The notes beneath the pieces are model-generated. The model searched no databases. It saw nothing but the letters and a program-made list of their open reading frames with translations, and was not told the DNA's origin. From Brevundimonas nasdae (lineage in GTDB: Bacteria > Pseudomonadota > Alphaproteobacteria > Caulobacterales > Caulobacteraceae): 64,000 nt of DNA. Below, piece after piece: positions 17,323-24,316 of the stretch. The stretch is from positions 62,001 to 126,000 of the forward strand of contig NZ_JAEPWN010000006.1 of assembly GCF_016654005.1 (NCBI RefSeq). The letters run 5' to 3'. The position numbers were made by a program, and so were the translations under genes. Numbering within the stretch: position 1 is the stretch's first letter; each line of letters starts with the position of its first letter.

Positions 17323-17354
17323 AAAAAACCCCCGCAGCGGTTGGCCACGGGGGT
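17323..17354 (-). terminator. Hairpin with U-tract upstream of paralogue A
   Basis: On the minus strand ACCCCCG ... CGGGGGT is followed by TTTTTT (17323-17328). It ends about 25 bases ahead of the start of the 131-residue protein and lies downstream of the lipoprotein pair, in the same arrangement as the hairpin at 16845. Confidence 0.78.
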
Positions 17355-17498
17355 CGGTGATCGTTGGAGTTTTGGAAGGGGTCAGGTCGTCCTAGTGAAC
17401 GTCCCTAAAGTCGATGACGCGCAACGGGTTTTCAGGCTGCTGACTGAGGGGAGGGACGTTGGTGTCCTGCCTCAGCTAGCGACCCGGTAAGGCACCAC

Positions 17499-17933
17499 TT
17501 ACCGTGCTGGAGGGACGCTCGGCGAAAGAGTGCCTGCCGCCTGGTTGAGCCGGTCCTTCAAGCGCTTTGAGCGGGTGATCCCAGACAGGGGCATGGTGCC
17601 GCTGTGGGAGACGGTGAAATAGAAGCCGTCCTGCACCGTGCCGTCAGCTTTGCGGCCCCTGGAGGGAACCATCGTGCCGACGATCTGGTGGCTGTCGAAC
17701 AGGAACTTGATGGTGGCCTGATACCCCTTGTTCGGATGCTCGACACGAACGATCGGGCTGGTGCCGAACTCGACGTTCATGGCGTCCACCAGGATCTGAT
17801 CGGCCTGAGATTCGGTGATCAGATAGACGGGTTCGCTCTGACTGACGTAGGTGCCGGGCGTCCGTGCGGGTGCAGAGGCACAGCCACTGATGGCTAGAGC
17901 GAAAGCGGCGAGGGCATAGGCTAAGGGTCTCAT
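17499..17933 (-). CDS. Small lipoprotein, second gene of a coupled pair
   Basis: The 144 residues start with a lipoprotein signal, MRPLAYALAAFALAISGCAS, with lipobox I-S-G-C. The mature part has TESQADQILVDAMNVEF, VRVEHPNKGYQATIKFLFDS and a basic C-terminal helix (GITRSKRLKDRLNQ). ATG 17933 overlaps the stop of the preceding gene (ATGA), fixing the start. The family is not recognised; a periplasmic or membrane-anchored role is inferred from the signal only. Confidence 0.7.
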   Translation of the reverse strand: MRPLAYALAAFALAISGCASAPARTPGTYVSQSEPVYLITESQADQILVDAMNVEFGTSPIVRVEHPNKGYQATIKFLFDSHQIVGTMVPSRGRKADGTVQDGFYFTVSHSGTMPLSGITRSKRLKDRLNQAAGTLSPSVPPAR

Positions 17934-18235
17934 TGGGCACGCCTTTCGATTGCCTGTGCGTGCTGCTGAATAAACTCTGTTTTGCGGCGGAGGGCTTCCG
18001 AGCAGGTGTTGGAGACCGTTTCTGGATCCCATTCTTCTTCGAGCATCTTTTGCTGAATCCTACCCATGAACAGACCGGTTGATTGACCTCCGCTCGCGAC
18101 AAAGTCCGATGCTACTTGATTGCAGAACTCCTCGATTTCTTCGGCTTGAGTGGGGGCTTTAGTGGTTTGTGCAACGCCTTGATCGCAGGCCGCCAAAAGG
18201 GCGAGCAATGATGCGAGTGCGTAGGTTGATTTCAT
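17930..18235 (-). CDS. Small lipoprotein, first gene of a coupled pair
   Basis: The 101-residue protein has a lipoprotein signal, MKSTYALASLLALLAACDQG (lipobox L-A-A-C). A helical mature part follows: EEIEEFCNQVASDFVASGGQ, then MLEEEWDPETVSNTCSEALRR with two further Cys that could form a disulphide. It overlaps the next lipoprotein by 4 bases, so the two are probably made together. The about 200-base region upstream is shared with the divergent XRE regulator gene, whose candidate operators lie there. Function unknown. Confidence 0.68.
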   Translation of the reverse strand: MKSTYALASLLALLAACDQGVAQTTKAPTQAEEIEEFCNQVASDFVASGGQSTGLFMGRIQQKMLEEEWDPETVSNTCSEALRRKTEFIQQHAQAIERRAQ

Positions 18236-18343
18236 GATGTGATTGGTCCGTCATGGGTTTGAGTTTTTGGTGATTGAAGATCAGAGGCTTAGGTCGAGTG
18301 TGTTCATCTCCACGGTAGGGCAGGGTGAATCGCGTTCGTTGAG

Positions 18344-18402
18344 TATGGAAAAAATCCATATCGGAAAGGGAAAAATCGCATAAGCGGATTTTCCATATAG
18401 TT
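18344..18402 (+). promoter_or_regulatory. Candidate XRE operator pair and promoter
   Basis: TATGGA-AAAAA-TCCATA (18344-18360) is a perfect 6-bp inverted repeat. At 18386-18400 GGATTTTCCATATAG carries the same TATGGAAAA-TCC element in the opposite orientation and overlaps a -10-like TATAGT. Both lie between the divergent XRE and lipoprotein genes. Autoregulation by the XRE protein is inferred. Confidence 0.45.
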
Positions 18403-18434
18403 GGGTTGCCGGTTTAGACTCGGCGGCCCATTCG

Positions 18435-18692
18435 ATGCCCAAGACGATCTTTGGCGGGGATCATCGGCACCTCGTCGCGGTGCTCGTTGAAGCGCGTCAG
18501 GCGTCAGGGCTCACGCAGGCCGAGTTGGCCGCGCGCGTGGGGAAGGATCAGTCCTTCGTGTCCATCATCGAGCGCGGTCAGCGTCGCGTGGACGTGCTGG
18601 AGTTCGTGGCGCTCGCTAGGGCCATGGATGCCGAACCAACCCGGCTATTCGAACGGGTGACGAGAAGGCTGGCTGCGACGTTGAGGATATAG
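18435..18692 (+). CDS. XRE-family helix-turn-helix regulator
   Basis: This 85-residue protein is almost entirely a lambda-repressor-like helix-turn-helix domain: LVEARQASGLTQAELAARVG is helices 1-2 and KDQSFVSIIERGQRRVDVLE carries the recognition helix. EFVALARAMDAEPTRLFERV completes the five-helix fold. There is no ligand or protease domain, so it is a simple repressor or activator. It is divergent from the lipoprotein pair and followed by the remains of a similar gene. An inverted repeat overlapping its probable promoter suggests autoregulation. Confidence 0.88.
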   Translation: MPKTIFGGDHRHLVAVLVEARQASGLTQAELAARVGKDQSFVSIIERGQRRVDVLEFVALARAMDAEPTRLFERVTRRLAATLRI

Positions 18693-18744
18693 TCGCCTCC
18701 CGTCTTCTTGCTAATTATTCAAATAAGATGGCGCGGTTTGCGCT

Positions 18745-18990
18745 CTCTGCCGTCGTCGATTTTCACGCAGCGGCGTCAGGGATTCCGTGCCTTCATCACC
18801 TCGGTGCAGAAGGCTGCCGACATCACTCAGGTTGAACTCGCGGCGCGGCTGGGTAGGCCGCAAAGCCCTGTGTAGAAGGTGGAGCGAGGCGATTGGCGCA
18901 TATGATTGACCGCATTCGGTCAGGTCGCGGATGCCCTCGACCATGATCCGGCGACGCTGCTTTGGGATCTTCTAGCTCGCGGCAGGTGAT
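18745..18990 (+). pseudogene. Decayed XRE-family regulator
   Basis: One frame reads IFTQRRQGFRAFITSVQKAA, then DITQVELAARLGRPQSPV, stop, KVERGDWRI, stop, LTAFGQVADALDHDPATLLW and ends DLLARGR. This is a full XRE domain interrupted by TAG at 18874 (where Ser is expected in the recognition helix) and TGA at 18904. No good start codon remains. It parallels the intact XRE gene just upstream but is not a recent copy (LAARLGRPQSPV against LAARVGKDQSFV). It is probably an older regulator of the adjacent restriction-modification gene. Confidence 0.75.
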
Positions 18991-19004
18991 GGCGTCTCTT
19001 GACC

Positions 19005-22000
19005 CTACCCAGTTATAGGCAGCGAAATTTCCCCCATCACCGTGTCCGTCTCCATCATGATTTTGATGACTTTCTGATAGTGGCCGATGTCGTCCCATGA
19101 CAGAGCGCGACCACGCCGGTCCTTGAGCCATTTCTGGGCTGGCTGATAGCCGCCGATGAAGAAGTTCCAGGCGATGTCGGGCACGGCGTCGAAATACTGG
19201 TCGGCGTTGATGTGGACTCGATCGCCCTCGAATTTGGGATAGCCAGCCGCGACCACGTCGTCGCCGTCGCCGTGATAGGGATAGTGCGTCTCGCCGATGG
19301 CGGGCGCCTCCATCAGATGCAGGCGGCGCAGTTGCTCGCCCTTGTCGCTGACTTGGCGGAACACCTCGGGCGATGCTGGATAGGGGATGCGTGGAAAGTC
19401 GATCTTGAGGAACTCGGCATAGGTCGCGCGATAGTCCGGCGAGTGCAGCACCCCGTAGATGTAGTCGAACACCTTAATTTCGCTCGGCCGGGCGTCGCCC
19501 GTCGCGGCCCGGAAATCGTCCTCCGGCCCTGCCTGATTGGCGGGGTCAATCCCGGCGGCTTTGCAGATGGCGGCGTAGAGCTTCGGGTCGAGATTTAGCG
19601 TGCGGTGCTTGGCGGCGAAGGCGTCGGATTGATCGCTACATGTATCGGGATAAATGTACAATGGAACGTTCACAGCATTCGATGCTGTTGTTCCTGACAC
19701 AATAATTACCTCTGATATGGTGTCGGTAACTAAAGAGTGGGCAAAATTACTGTCATTGTGAGCTTTGGATATGAGTAAGCCGATGTTTGGAGATGACAGA
19801 TAATTCTTCATTATCGCTTCTCTTCCCCAATCGACCATATCTTTCCGATAAATTATCCACCTCTTATCAAACGGTCTGTAGTAGACTGGCCTGATATCGG
19901 ATTTCCAATCTGACATTCTGATTTCTGGTCGAACCTGCTCAATCTTCCATCCACGCGTGTCTCCCGCGAGATATTTCTCGTCTTTTCTGGACGGGAAAAA
20001 AATATTTCGGATTTGTCTATCGCTAAGCGTTGGATCAATGAATTTCTCGATGCGAAGCCTTAGTTCCTCTCCGGAGAATCCAATGACCAGATGGTCTCGC
20101 GCTGTCGCGATCCCAGTTACATTGTGAACCATTAGTTCGTTGACGGAAAATCCCTGATCGTAGGCGTCTCTTGAGGCGACGGAAAATGGAGCCATCATGA
20201 AGTACGGCGCTTCTGGTTTAAGCTTAGTTGGTGCGCCGTCAAATCTATTGAGATCAAAAAGCTTAGCGCTCTTGCTTTCGCGACTACCCCATATCTCGCC
20301 GTGCCAGACCTCACCCAAGGTGCCTAACGTTTTCCCTTTTCGTATGGCAATAACCAGCGCTACGCCTTGACGAATGTCGAACACATTCTTGTCAACCAAA
20401 CCAGGTGGCACGGGTTCTGGCTTGTTCGTGTTCCCGTGCAAATCAACTACCCAGATTTTGTCGAACGTCTGAAGCAGACGCCAACGCATGCCCCGAAACG
20501 TCGGGTTGTCTAAATATCCGTGATTAGTAATAAATCCTAAGACGCCTCCGGATGGATTTTGTGCGATTGTGTGCTCAGCCATGCGGATAAACTTCACGTA
20601 GTCGTCGTGCAGCCAGTGCTTGCGTTCGCCAAAATGTTTCTTACCAATGTACTTATAGTCTTCGATCAGACGCGTGATCCATTCTCCATTATTCTGAGAT
20701 ATTCCTGAATATGGTGGATTTCCGATCACACACATGATCGGCGATTGTCGCTTGACCTCACTTGCACCTCGCGCCTCTTCCGCGAGCGGCTGGAAAAACA
20801 GGTCGCGTACCTCGCGCTCGGCCGGCTCCAGCGCGTTGGTCAGCCAGACCGACAGCCGCGGCGGCTTGGCGCTCGGCTTGTAACCGCTCTCGGCCAACTG
20901 CATGTCCAGCTTCATGTGGCACATGGCGTAGCTGGCCATCAGCAACTCGAAGCCGTGCAGGCGGGGCAACAAATCCTGTTCGACATAGCCGGACCATTTA
21001 CCCGGCGCGTGCGCCTTGACCCGGTCCGAGATCAACTGGACCGCCTTGGCAAGGAATGTGCCGGTGCCGGTGGCGGGGTCGAGAATCTGGACCCTGTGAA
21101 CCTGGCGCTTTTCGGTGATCGGTTTGCCGGTCTTGGGGTGGTTTTGGCCGGTGTCCCAATCGACCGTAACCTTTGAGGTGTCGGCCAAGCCGTCGGCAAG
21201 GCCGAACTCGGACTTCAGCACATCGTCCACGGCACGGACGATGAAGTCCACCACCGGTTCAGGTGTGTACCAGACGCCCCGACTTTTGCGCTTCTTGGGA
21301 TTATAGGCGGCCAGGAAGTCTTCGTAGAAGTGGATGAAGGGGTCGTTCCGCGCGGTGAACTTGCCGAAGTCGCGGAACAGCGAATGGGGGTCCGAGGCGC
21401 GCATGACCTCGACTAGATCATCGACAATATAGGTCAGGCGCTTGGGCAGTGCCGGGCCGGCGACGTATTCGAACAGCCCCTTAAGGAAGGGATTGGAGGC
21501 TGGCAGGTCGTCCATCGCCTCCTGACGGCTGAAGGTCGTCAGGTCGTCGTCGTGGAAGCGGGCGGCGAACATGCCGTAGGTGATGGTTTCGGCGTAGATG
21601 TCGGCGAACTCGTCCGGTTCGAGGTGCGGGAGCAGGTTGGCCTTGAAGCTCTTAAACTGGCCGCCGAGGCCGGAGCGAAACTCAGGGTCTTCCTTCAGCG
21701 CCAGGCCGATCTCGTCCTTTATGATTGCCGCCTTGGCCGCCATCATTTCCGCCAGCTTCGAAGCGGATTTGATGCTGATGGGCTTCTGCTCGGCAAACAG
21801 CTTGAGCTGGCGTTCCAACTCCTCGAACTTTTCCGGGACAGGTTGGAGGCCCATCTGGAAGTCGGCGATAGAGACGAAGTGGACCTGTTGGCCGTCGCGG
21901 ATGAACTCGAAGTCCACGCCGTTGGTGTAGATCAGGTTGGGATATGCGGCCTCGTAGCGTTTGCGCTGTTCGACCGAATAGCCCTTGAGCTTGATGACGT

Positions 22001-22223
22001 CCTTGTCGATGTCCTTGGCTTCGGCCCAGCCGATGGGGACGCCGTCGCGCTGGAACATGAAGTCGGGCATGCCGCCTTCGGACTGCTTTGGCTCGTTGAT
22101 GATTGTCAGCGCTGGGTCAATGCTTTGAAACAGGTCATTTAGCGCGGGCCGGTAGCTGTGTTCAGTGGCGTGGCCGCTTTTGAACTGGGCAATGACCCTC
22201 TCGAGATACTCAGAAATCACCAA
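19005..22223 (-). CDS. Single-chain restriction-modification enzyme (nuclease plus N6-adenine methylase, type ISP-like C-terminus)
   Basis: This 1072-residue protein should both methylate and cut DNA. A PD-(D/E)XK nuclease lies near the N-terminus: P53-D54 in MPDFMFQRDG and E68-x-K70 in WAEAKD. The methylase has the SAM motif in DPATGTGTFL (D382) and the catalytic NPPY at 502-505. The C-terminal third (FDYIYGVLHSPDYRATYAEF and onward) resembles the type ISP specificity domain. True type ISP enzymes of about 1,600 residues also carry a helicase, which is absent here, so this is nearer to type IIG/IIL. Roughly 19640-20740 is much richer in AT than both ends. Its 5' end is about 200 bases from attR. 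Confidence 0.88.
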   Translation of the reverse strand: MVISEYLERVIAQFKSGHATEHSYRPALNDLFQSIDPALTIINEPKQSEGGMPDFMFQRDGVPIGWAEAKDIDKDVIKLKGYSVEQRKRYEAAYPNLIYTNGVDFEFIRDGQQVHFVSIADFQMGLQPVPEKFEELERQLKLFAEQKPISIKSASKLAEMMAAKAAIIKDEIGLALKEDPEFRSGLGGQFKSFKANLLPHLEPDEFADIYAETITYGMFAARFHDDDLTTFSRQEAMDDLPASNPFLKGLFEYVAGPALPKRLTYIVDDLVEVMRASDPHSLFRDFGKFTARNDPFIHFYEDFLAAYNPKKRKSRGVWYTPEPVVDFIVRAVDDVLKSEFGLADGLADTSKVTVDWDTGQNHPKTGKPITEKRQVHRVQILDPATGTGTFLAKAVQLISDRVKAHAPGKWSGYVEQDLLPRLHGFELLMASYAMCHMKLDMQLAESGYKPSAKPPRLSVWLTNALEPAEREVRDLFFQPLAEEARGASEVKRQSPIMCVIGNPPYSGISQNNGEWITRLIEDYKYIGKKHFGERKHWLHDDYVKFIRMAEHTIAQNPSGGVLGFITNHGYLDNPTFRGMRWRLLQTFDKIWVVDLHGNTNKPEPVPPGLVDKNVFDIRQGVALVIAIRKGKTLGTLGEVWHGEIWGSRESKSAKLFDLNRFDGAPTKLKPEAPYFMMAPFSVASRDAYDQGFSVNELMVHNVTGIATARDHLVIGFSGEELRLRIEKFIDPTLSDRQIRNIFFPSRKDEKYLAGDTRGWKIEQVRPEIRMSDWKSDIRPVYYRPFDKRWIIYRKDMVDWGREAIMKNYLSSPNIGLLISKAHNDSNFAHSLVTDTISEVIIVSGTTASNAVNVPLYIYPDTCSDQSDAFAAKHRTLNLDPKLYAAICKAAGIDPANQAGPEDDFRAATGDARPSEIKVFDYIYGVLHSPDYRATYAEFLKIDFPRIPYPASPEVFRQVSDKGEQLRRLHLMEAPAIGETHYPYHGDGDDVVAAGYPKFEGDRVHINADQYFDAVPDIAWNFFIGGYQPAQKWLKDRRGRALSWDDIGHYQKVIKIMMETDTVMGEISLPITG

Positions 22224-22430
22224 TTCACCCTCCGCAATCTGGGAGAAGCTAGCTGCACCGAGAAGGCCTTGTCACCTGACGACCGTCGTCATGAGCAAGG
22301 GGGCATCGAGAAAGTAGGGCTTTGAGCGAAATGGAACCGGAAGCTGTTCCCAGTGGGAACCCACGCCACTCCCAAGCGGAAGCACCTTCCGGCTTATTCC
22401 GGCCGGGCATCAAAGCTGACGATGCTTTGA

Positions 22431-22481
22431 AAAGGTGGTGCCGCTTAGGTGACTCGAACACCTGACCCCATCATTACGAAT
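22431..22481. repeat. attR: 51-bp direct repeat within tRNA-Thr
   Basis: Identical to 7664-7714. Here the repeat continues into the 5' half of a complete tRNA-Thr, so the element regenerated the tRNA at this end. Homology starts at 22431 (AAAGGTGG) and ends at 22481. Confidence 0.92.
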
Positions 22482-22511
22482 GATGTGCTCTACCGGCTGA
22501 GCTAAAGCGGC
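22436..22511 (-). tRNA. tRNA-Thr (anticodon CGU)
   Basis: The minus strand folds as a complete cloverleaf of 76 bases. The acceptor stem GCCGCTT pairs with AAGCGGC, the D arm is GCTC/GAGC, the anticodon stem CATCA/TGATG has loop TTCGTAA, and the T arm AGGTG-TTCGAGT-CACCT ends before an encoded ACCA tail. Anticodon CGT reads ACG (Thr). This is the integration target of the island. Confidence 0.95.
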
Positions 22512-22546
22512 TCCGGTGCGCGTTCAAGCCGCGCGAGAGGCGCTCT

Positions 22547-23254
22547 TTATACGGGCTGTTCGCGATTGCCAAGCGCCTCTTGCAAGGTCTTGAGCAAAGC
22601 ATCCTCATTTGGCGCGTTTGACAGGGCGGGCGACAGGCCCAGGGCGGTCAGGGGCGCTGCGGCGGCGACGGAAATGCAGGCGATGACCGCGTGGGCGAGG
22701 GCTGGTTCACCGAGCGTCGCCAGAAGGCGTCCGGCGCGCGGCGAATGAACCAGAACCGCGTCAAACGCGGGCGGCGGCGAGCAGGGGGCGGGCGTGGTGC
22801 GATAGACGGATGCGGTCGTGATCTCGGCCAAGCCGCCTGCCAGGCGCACCGCTTCGGCTAGATCACCCACCGGGGTTTCGGCGACGGCGGCCAGGATGGG
22901 GCCTGCGGGCGGTTCTGCGGCAATCAGGCGGGCCAGGGCGGTCAGGTCGCCGGAGGCGGAGCGGATGTTGCTGAAGCTGATGCCTTTGGCCGCGTCGGCG
23001 GTGGCGTCGCCGACCGTCAGAACCGGATGGTCGCGGCGCGGCGTCAGGGCGGCATAGGCGTCGACGCCATTGGTGCTGGTGAAGACCAGGGCGGCGAATT
23101 GGTCCAGATCGGGCAGGGACGGGGCCAGAGGTTCGACCGTCAGCAGGGGCGCGATCACCGGCGTCAGGCCTAGATCCCGCAGCCGTTCGGCTGTCCGCCC
23201 GGCGCCGGGCTGGGTGCGGGTGATCCAGACGCGGGCCGGGCGGGCGGCGGTCAT
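22547..23254 (-). CDS. hemD: Uroporphyrinogen-III synthase
   Basis: HemD closes and inverts ring D of hydroxymethylbilane to give uroporphyrinogen III in haem synthesis. The 235-residue sequence is divergent, as usual for HemD, but shows the expected pieces: WITRTQPGAGRTAERLRDLG, DQFAALVFTSTNGVDAYAAL, VGDATADAAKG and the late VLVHSPRAGRLL. ATG 23254 overlaps the hemC stop (ATGA), which fixes the start and indicates coupling to the preceding enzyme of the pathway. The gene is the first chromosomal gene beyond the island and tRNA-Thr. Confidence 0.88.
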   Translation of the reverse strand: MTAARPARVWITRTQPGAGRTAERLRDLGLTPVIAPLLTVEPLAPSLPDLDQFAALVFTSTNGVDAYAALTPRRDHPVLTVGDATADAAKGISFSNIRSASGDLTALARLIAAEPPAGPILAAVAETPVGDLAEAVRLAGGLAEITTASVYRTTPAPCSPPPAFDAVLVHSPRAGRLLATLGEPALAHAVIACISVAAAAPLTALGLSPALSNAPNEDALLKTLQEALGNREQPV

Positions 23255-24204
23255 CCGTCCAGCGTCGCCGGATCGACTTCCTGATCGCCCGCTGCGAGAT
23301 GAACCTCGGCGCCCAGACGCTGGCCTAGGGCGCGGGCGGTTTCGGTTGTCGCTTCGTTCAGATCGCCGACACGACGCCAGCGGGCCGAGCCGTCCGGGCT
23401 GAGCATCTCGGTCGTCAGGCGCAGGGTCCCGTTGTCGATGGCGGCATAGGCGCCGACGGCGGTGCGGCATGAGCCTTCCAGCGCCAGCATGGCCCCGCGT
23501 TCCGCCGCGACGGCCAGGGCGGTGTCGGCGTGGTTCAGGGCGGCGACCCAGGGGGCGTCGATATCGGCGGCGCGGGTCTGGATGGCCAATGCGCCCTGAC
23601 CCGGCGCGGGCAGGAAGGCGTCCAGCGACAGTTTCTCGCGGATATGTTCAGTCACGCCCAGGCGCGCCATGCCGGATACGGCCAGCAGGATGGCGTCGAA
23701 CTCGCCGTCCGCCGCGCGGCGCAGGCGGGTGTCGATGTTTCCGCGCAGCATCTCGATCTTCAGGTCAGGCCGCAGGGCCTGGGCCTGGGCCTGACGCCGC
23801 AGGCTGGCCGTGCCCAGACGCGCGCCGAAGGGCAGGTCGTCGAAGGCGGCGAAGTCGCGGCTGATGAAGGCGTCGCGGGCGTCCTCACGTTCCGGGATGG
23901 CGGCGATGCACAGACCCTCGGGCTGAACGGCGGGCACGTCCTTCATCGAATGGATGGCGATGTCGATGCGGCCGTCCAGCAGGGCCTCCTCGATCTCCTT
24001 GGTGAACAGGGCCTTGCCGCCCAGCTCCAGCAGGCGGCGATCCTGAATCCGGTCGCCGGTGGTGACGATCTCGACCAGGGGCACGGCGGTCGCCGCCTCG
24101 TTCGCCGGCACGCCCAGAGCCGCCGCAATGGCGCGCTGCATCATGCCGGACTGGGCCAGCGCCAGCTTGGAGCGGCGGGTGCCGATACGGAGAGGAAAGG
24201 TCAT
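23251..24204 (-). CDS. hemC: Porphobilinogen deaminase (hydroxymethylbilane synthase)
   Basis: HemC links four porphobilinogens into hydroxymethylbilane. The 317 residues include the N-terminal RIGTRRSKLALAQ, IHSMKDVPAV, RRQAQAQALRPDLKIEMLRG then GNIDTRLRRA, and the dipyrromethane-cofactor Cys in EGSCRTAVGAYA (C246). Length and motifs are standard. It is followed by hemD with a 4-base overlap. Its start codon (24202-24204) faces the divergent tsaD gene, so both promoters lie in a very small or overlapping region. Confidence 0.96.
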   Translation of the reverse strand: MTFPLRIGTRRSKLALAQSGMMQRAIAAALGVPANEAATAVPLVEIVTTGDRIQDRRLLELGGKALFTKEIEEALLDGRIDIAIHSMKDVPAVQPEGLCIAAIPEREDARDAFISRDFAAFDDLPFGARLGTASLRRQAQAQALRPDLKIEMLRGNIDTRLRRAADGEFDAILLAVSGMARLGVTEHIREKLSLDAFLPAPGQGALAIQTRAADIDAPWVAALNHADTALAVAAERGAMLALEGSCRTAVGAYAAIDNGTLRLTTEMLSPDGSARWRRVGDLNEATTETARALGQRLGAEVHLAAGDQEVDPATLDG

Positions 24205-24316
24205 GAGCGTTGCGCACCGGTCGCCGGGTCGCTACCTCGACCCGATGGAGATGTCCGCCGACTATAGCAGCCGCGCCGAAGCAGCAACCGGACGCGACGC
24301 CCAGCCTCGAAACGGC

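Larger units (their letters stand above)
7664..22481. mobile_element. Genomic island integrated in tRNA-Thr(CGU)
   Basis: Two perfect 51-bp direct repeats (7664-7714 and 22431-22481) bound the region. The right copy is part of an intact tRNA-Thr gene, and the left copy is only its 3' half plus a few flanking bases, as left by site-specific integration at a tRNA 3' end. Inside are a tyrosine recombinase, a primase/helicase-like protein, several DNA-binding regulators, a GIY-YIG protein, a single-chain R-M enzyme and many small proteins without recognisable function. Base composition looks lower in GC and more variable than the flanks. No capsid, tail, portal, terminase, relaxase or type IV secretion gene is visible, so it looks like an integrative mobilisable or satellite-like element. 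Confidence 0.9.

Noticed and set aside
7664..22481. Complete prophage
   Set aside because: No terminase, portal, capsid, tail or lysis gene could be identified in the interval.
24059..24316. Longer tsaD starting inside hemC
   Set aside because: It would overlap the start of divergent hemC and add residues outside the conserved family N-terminus.
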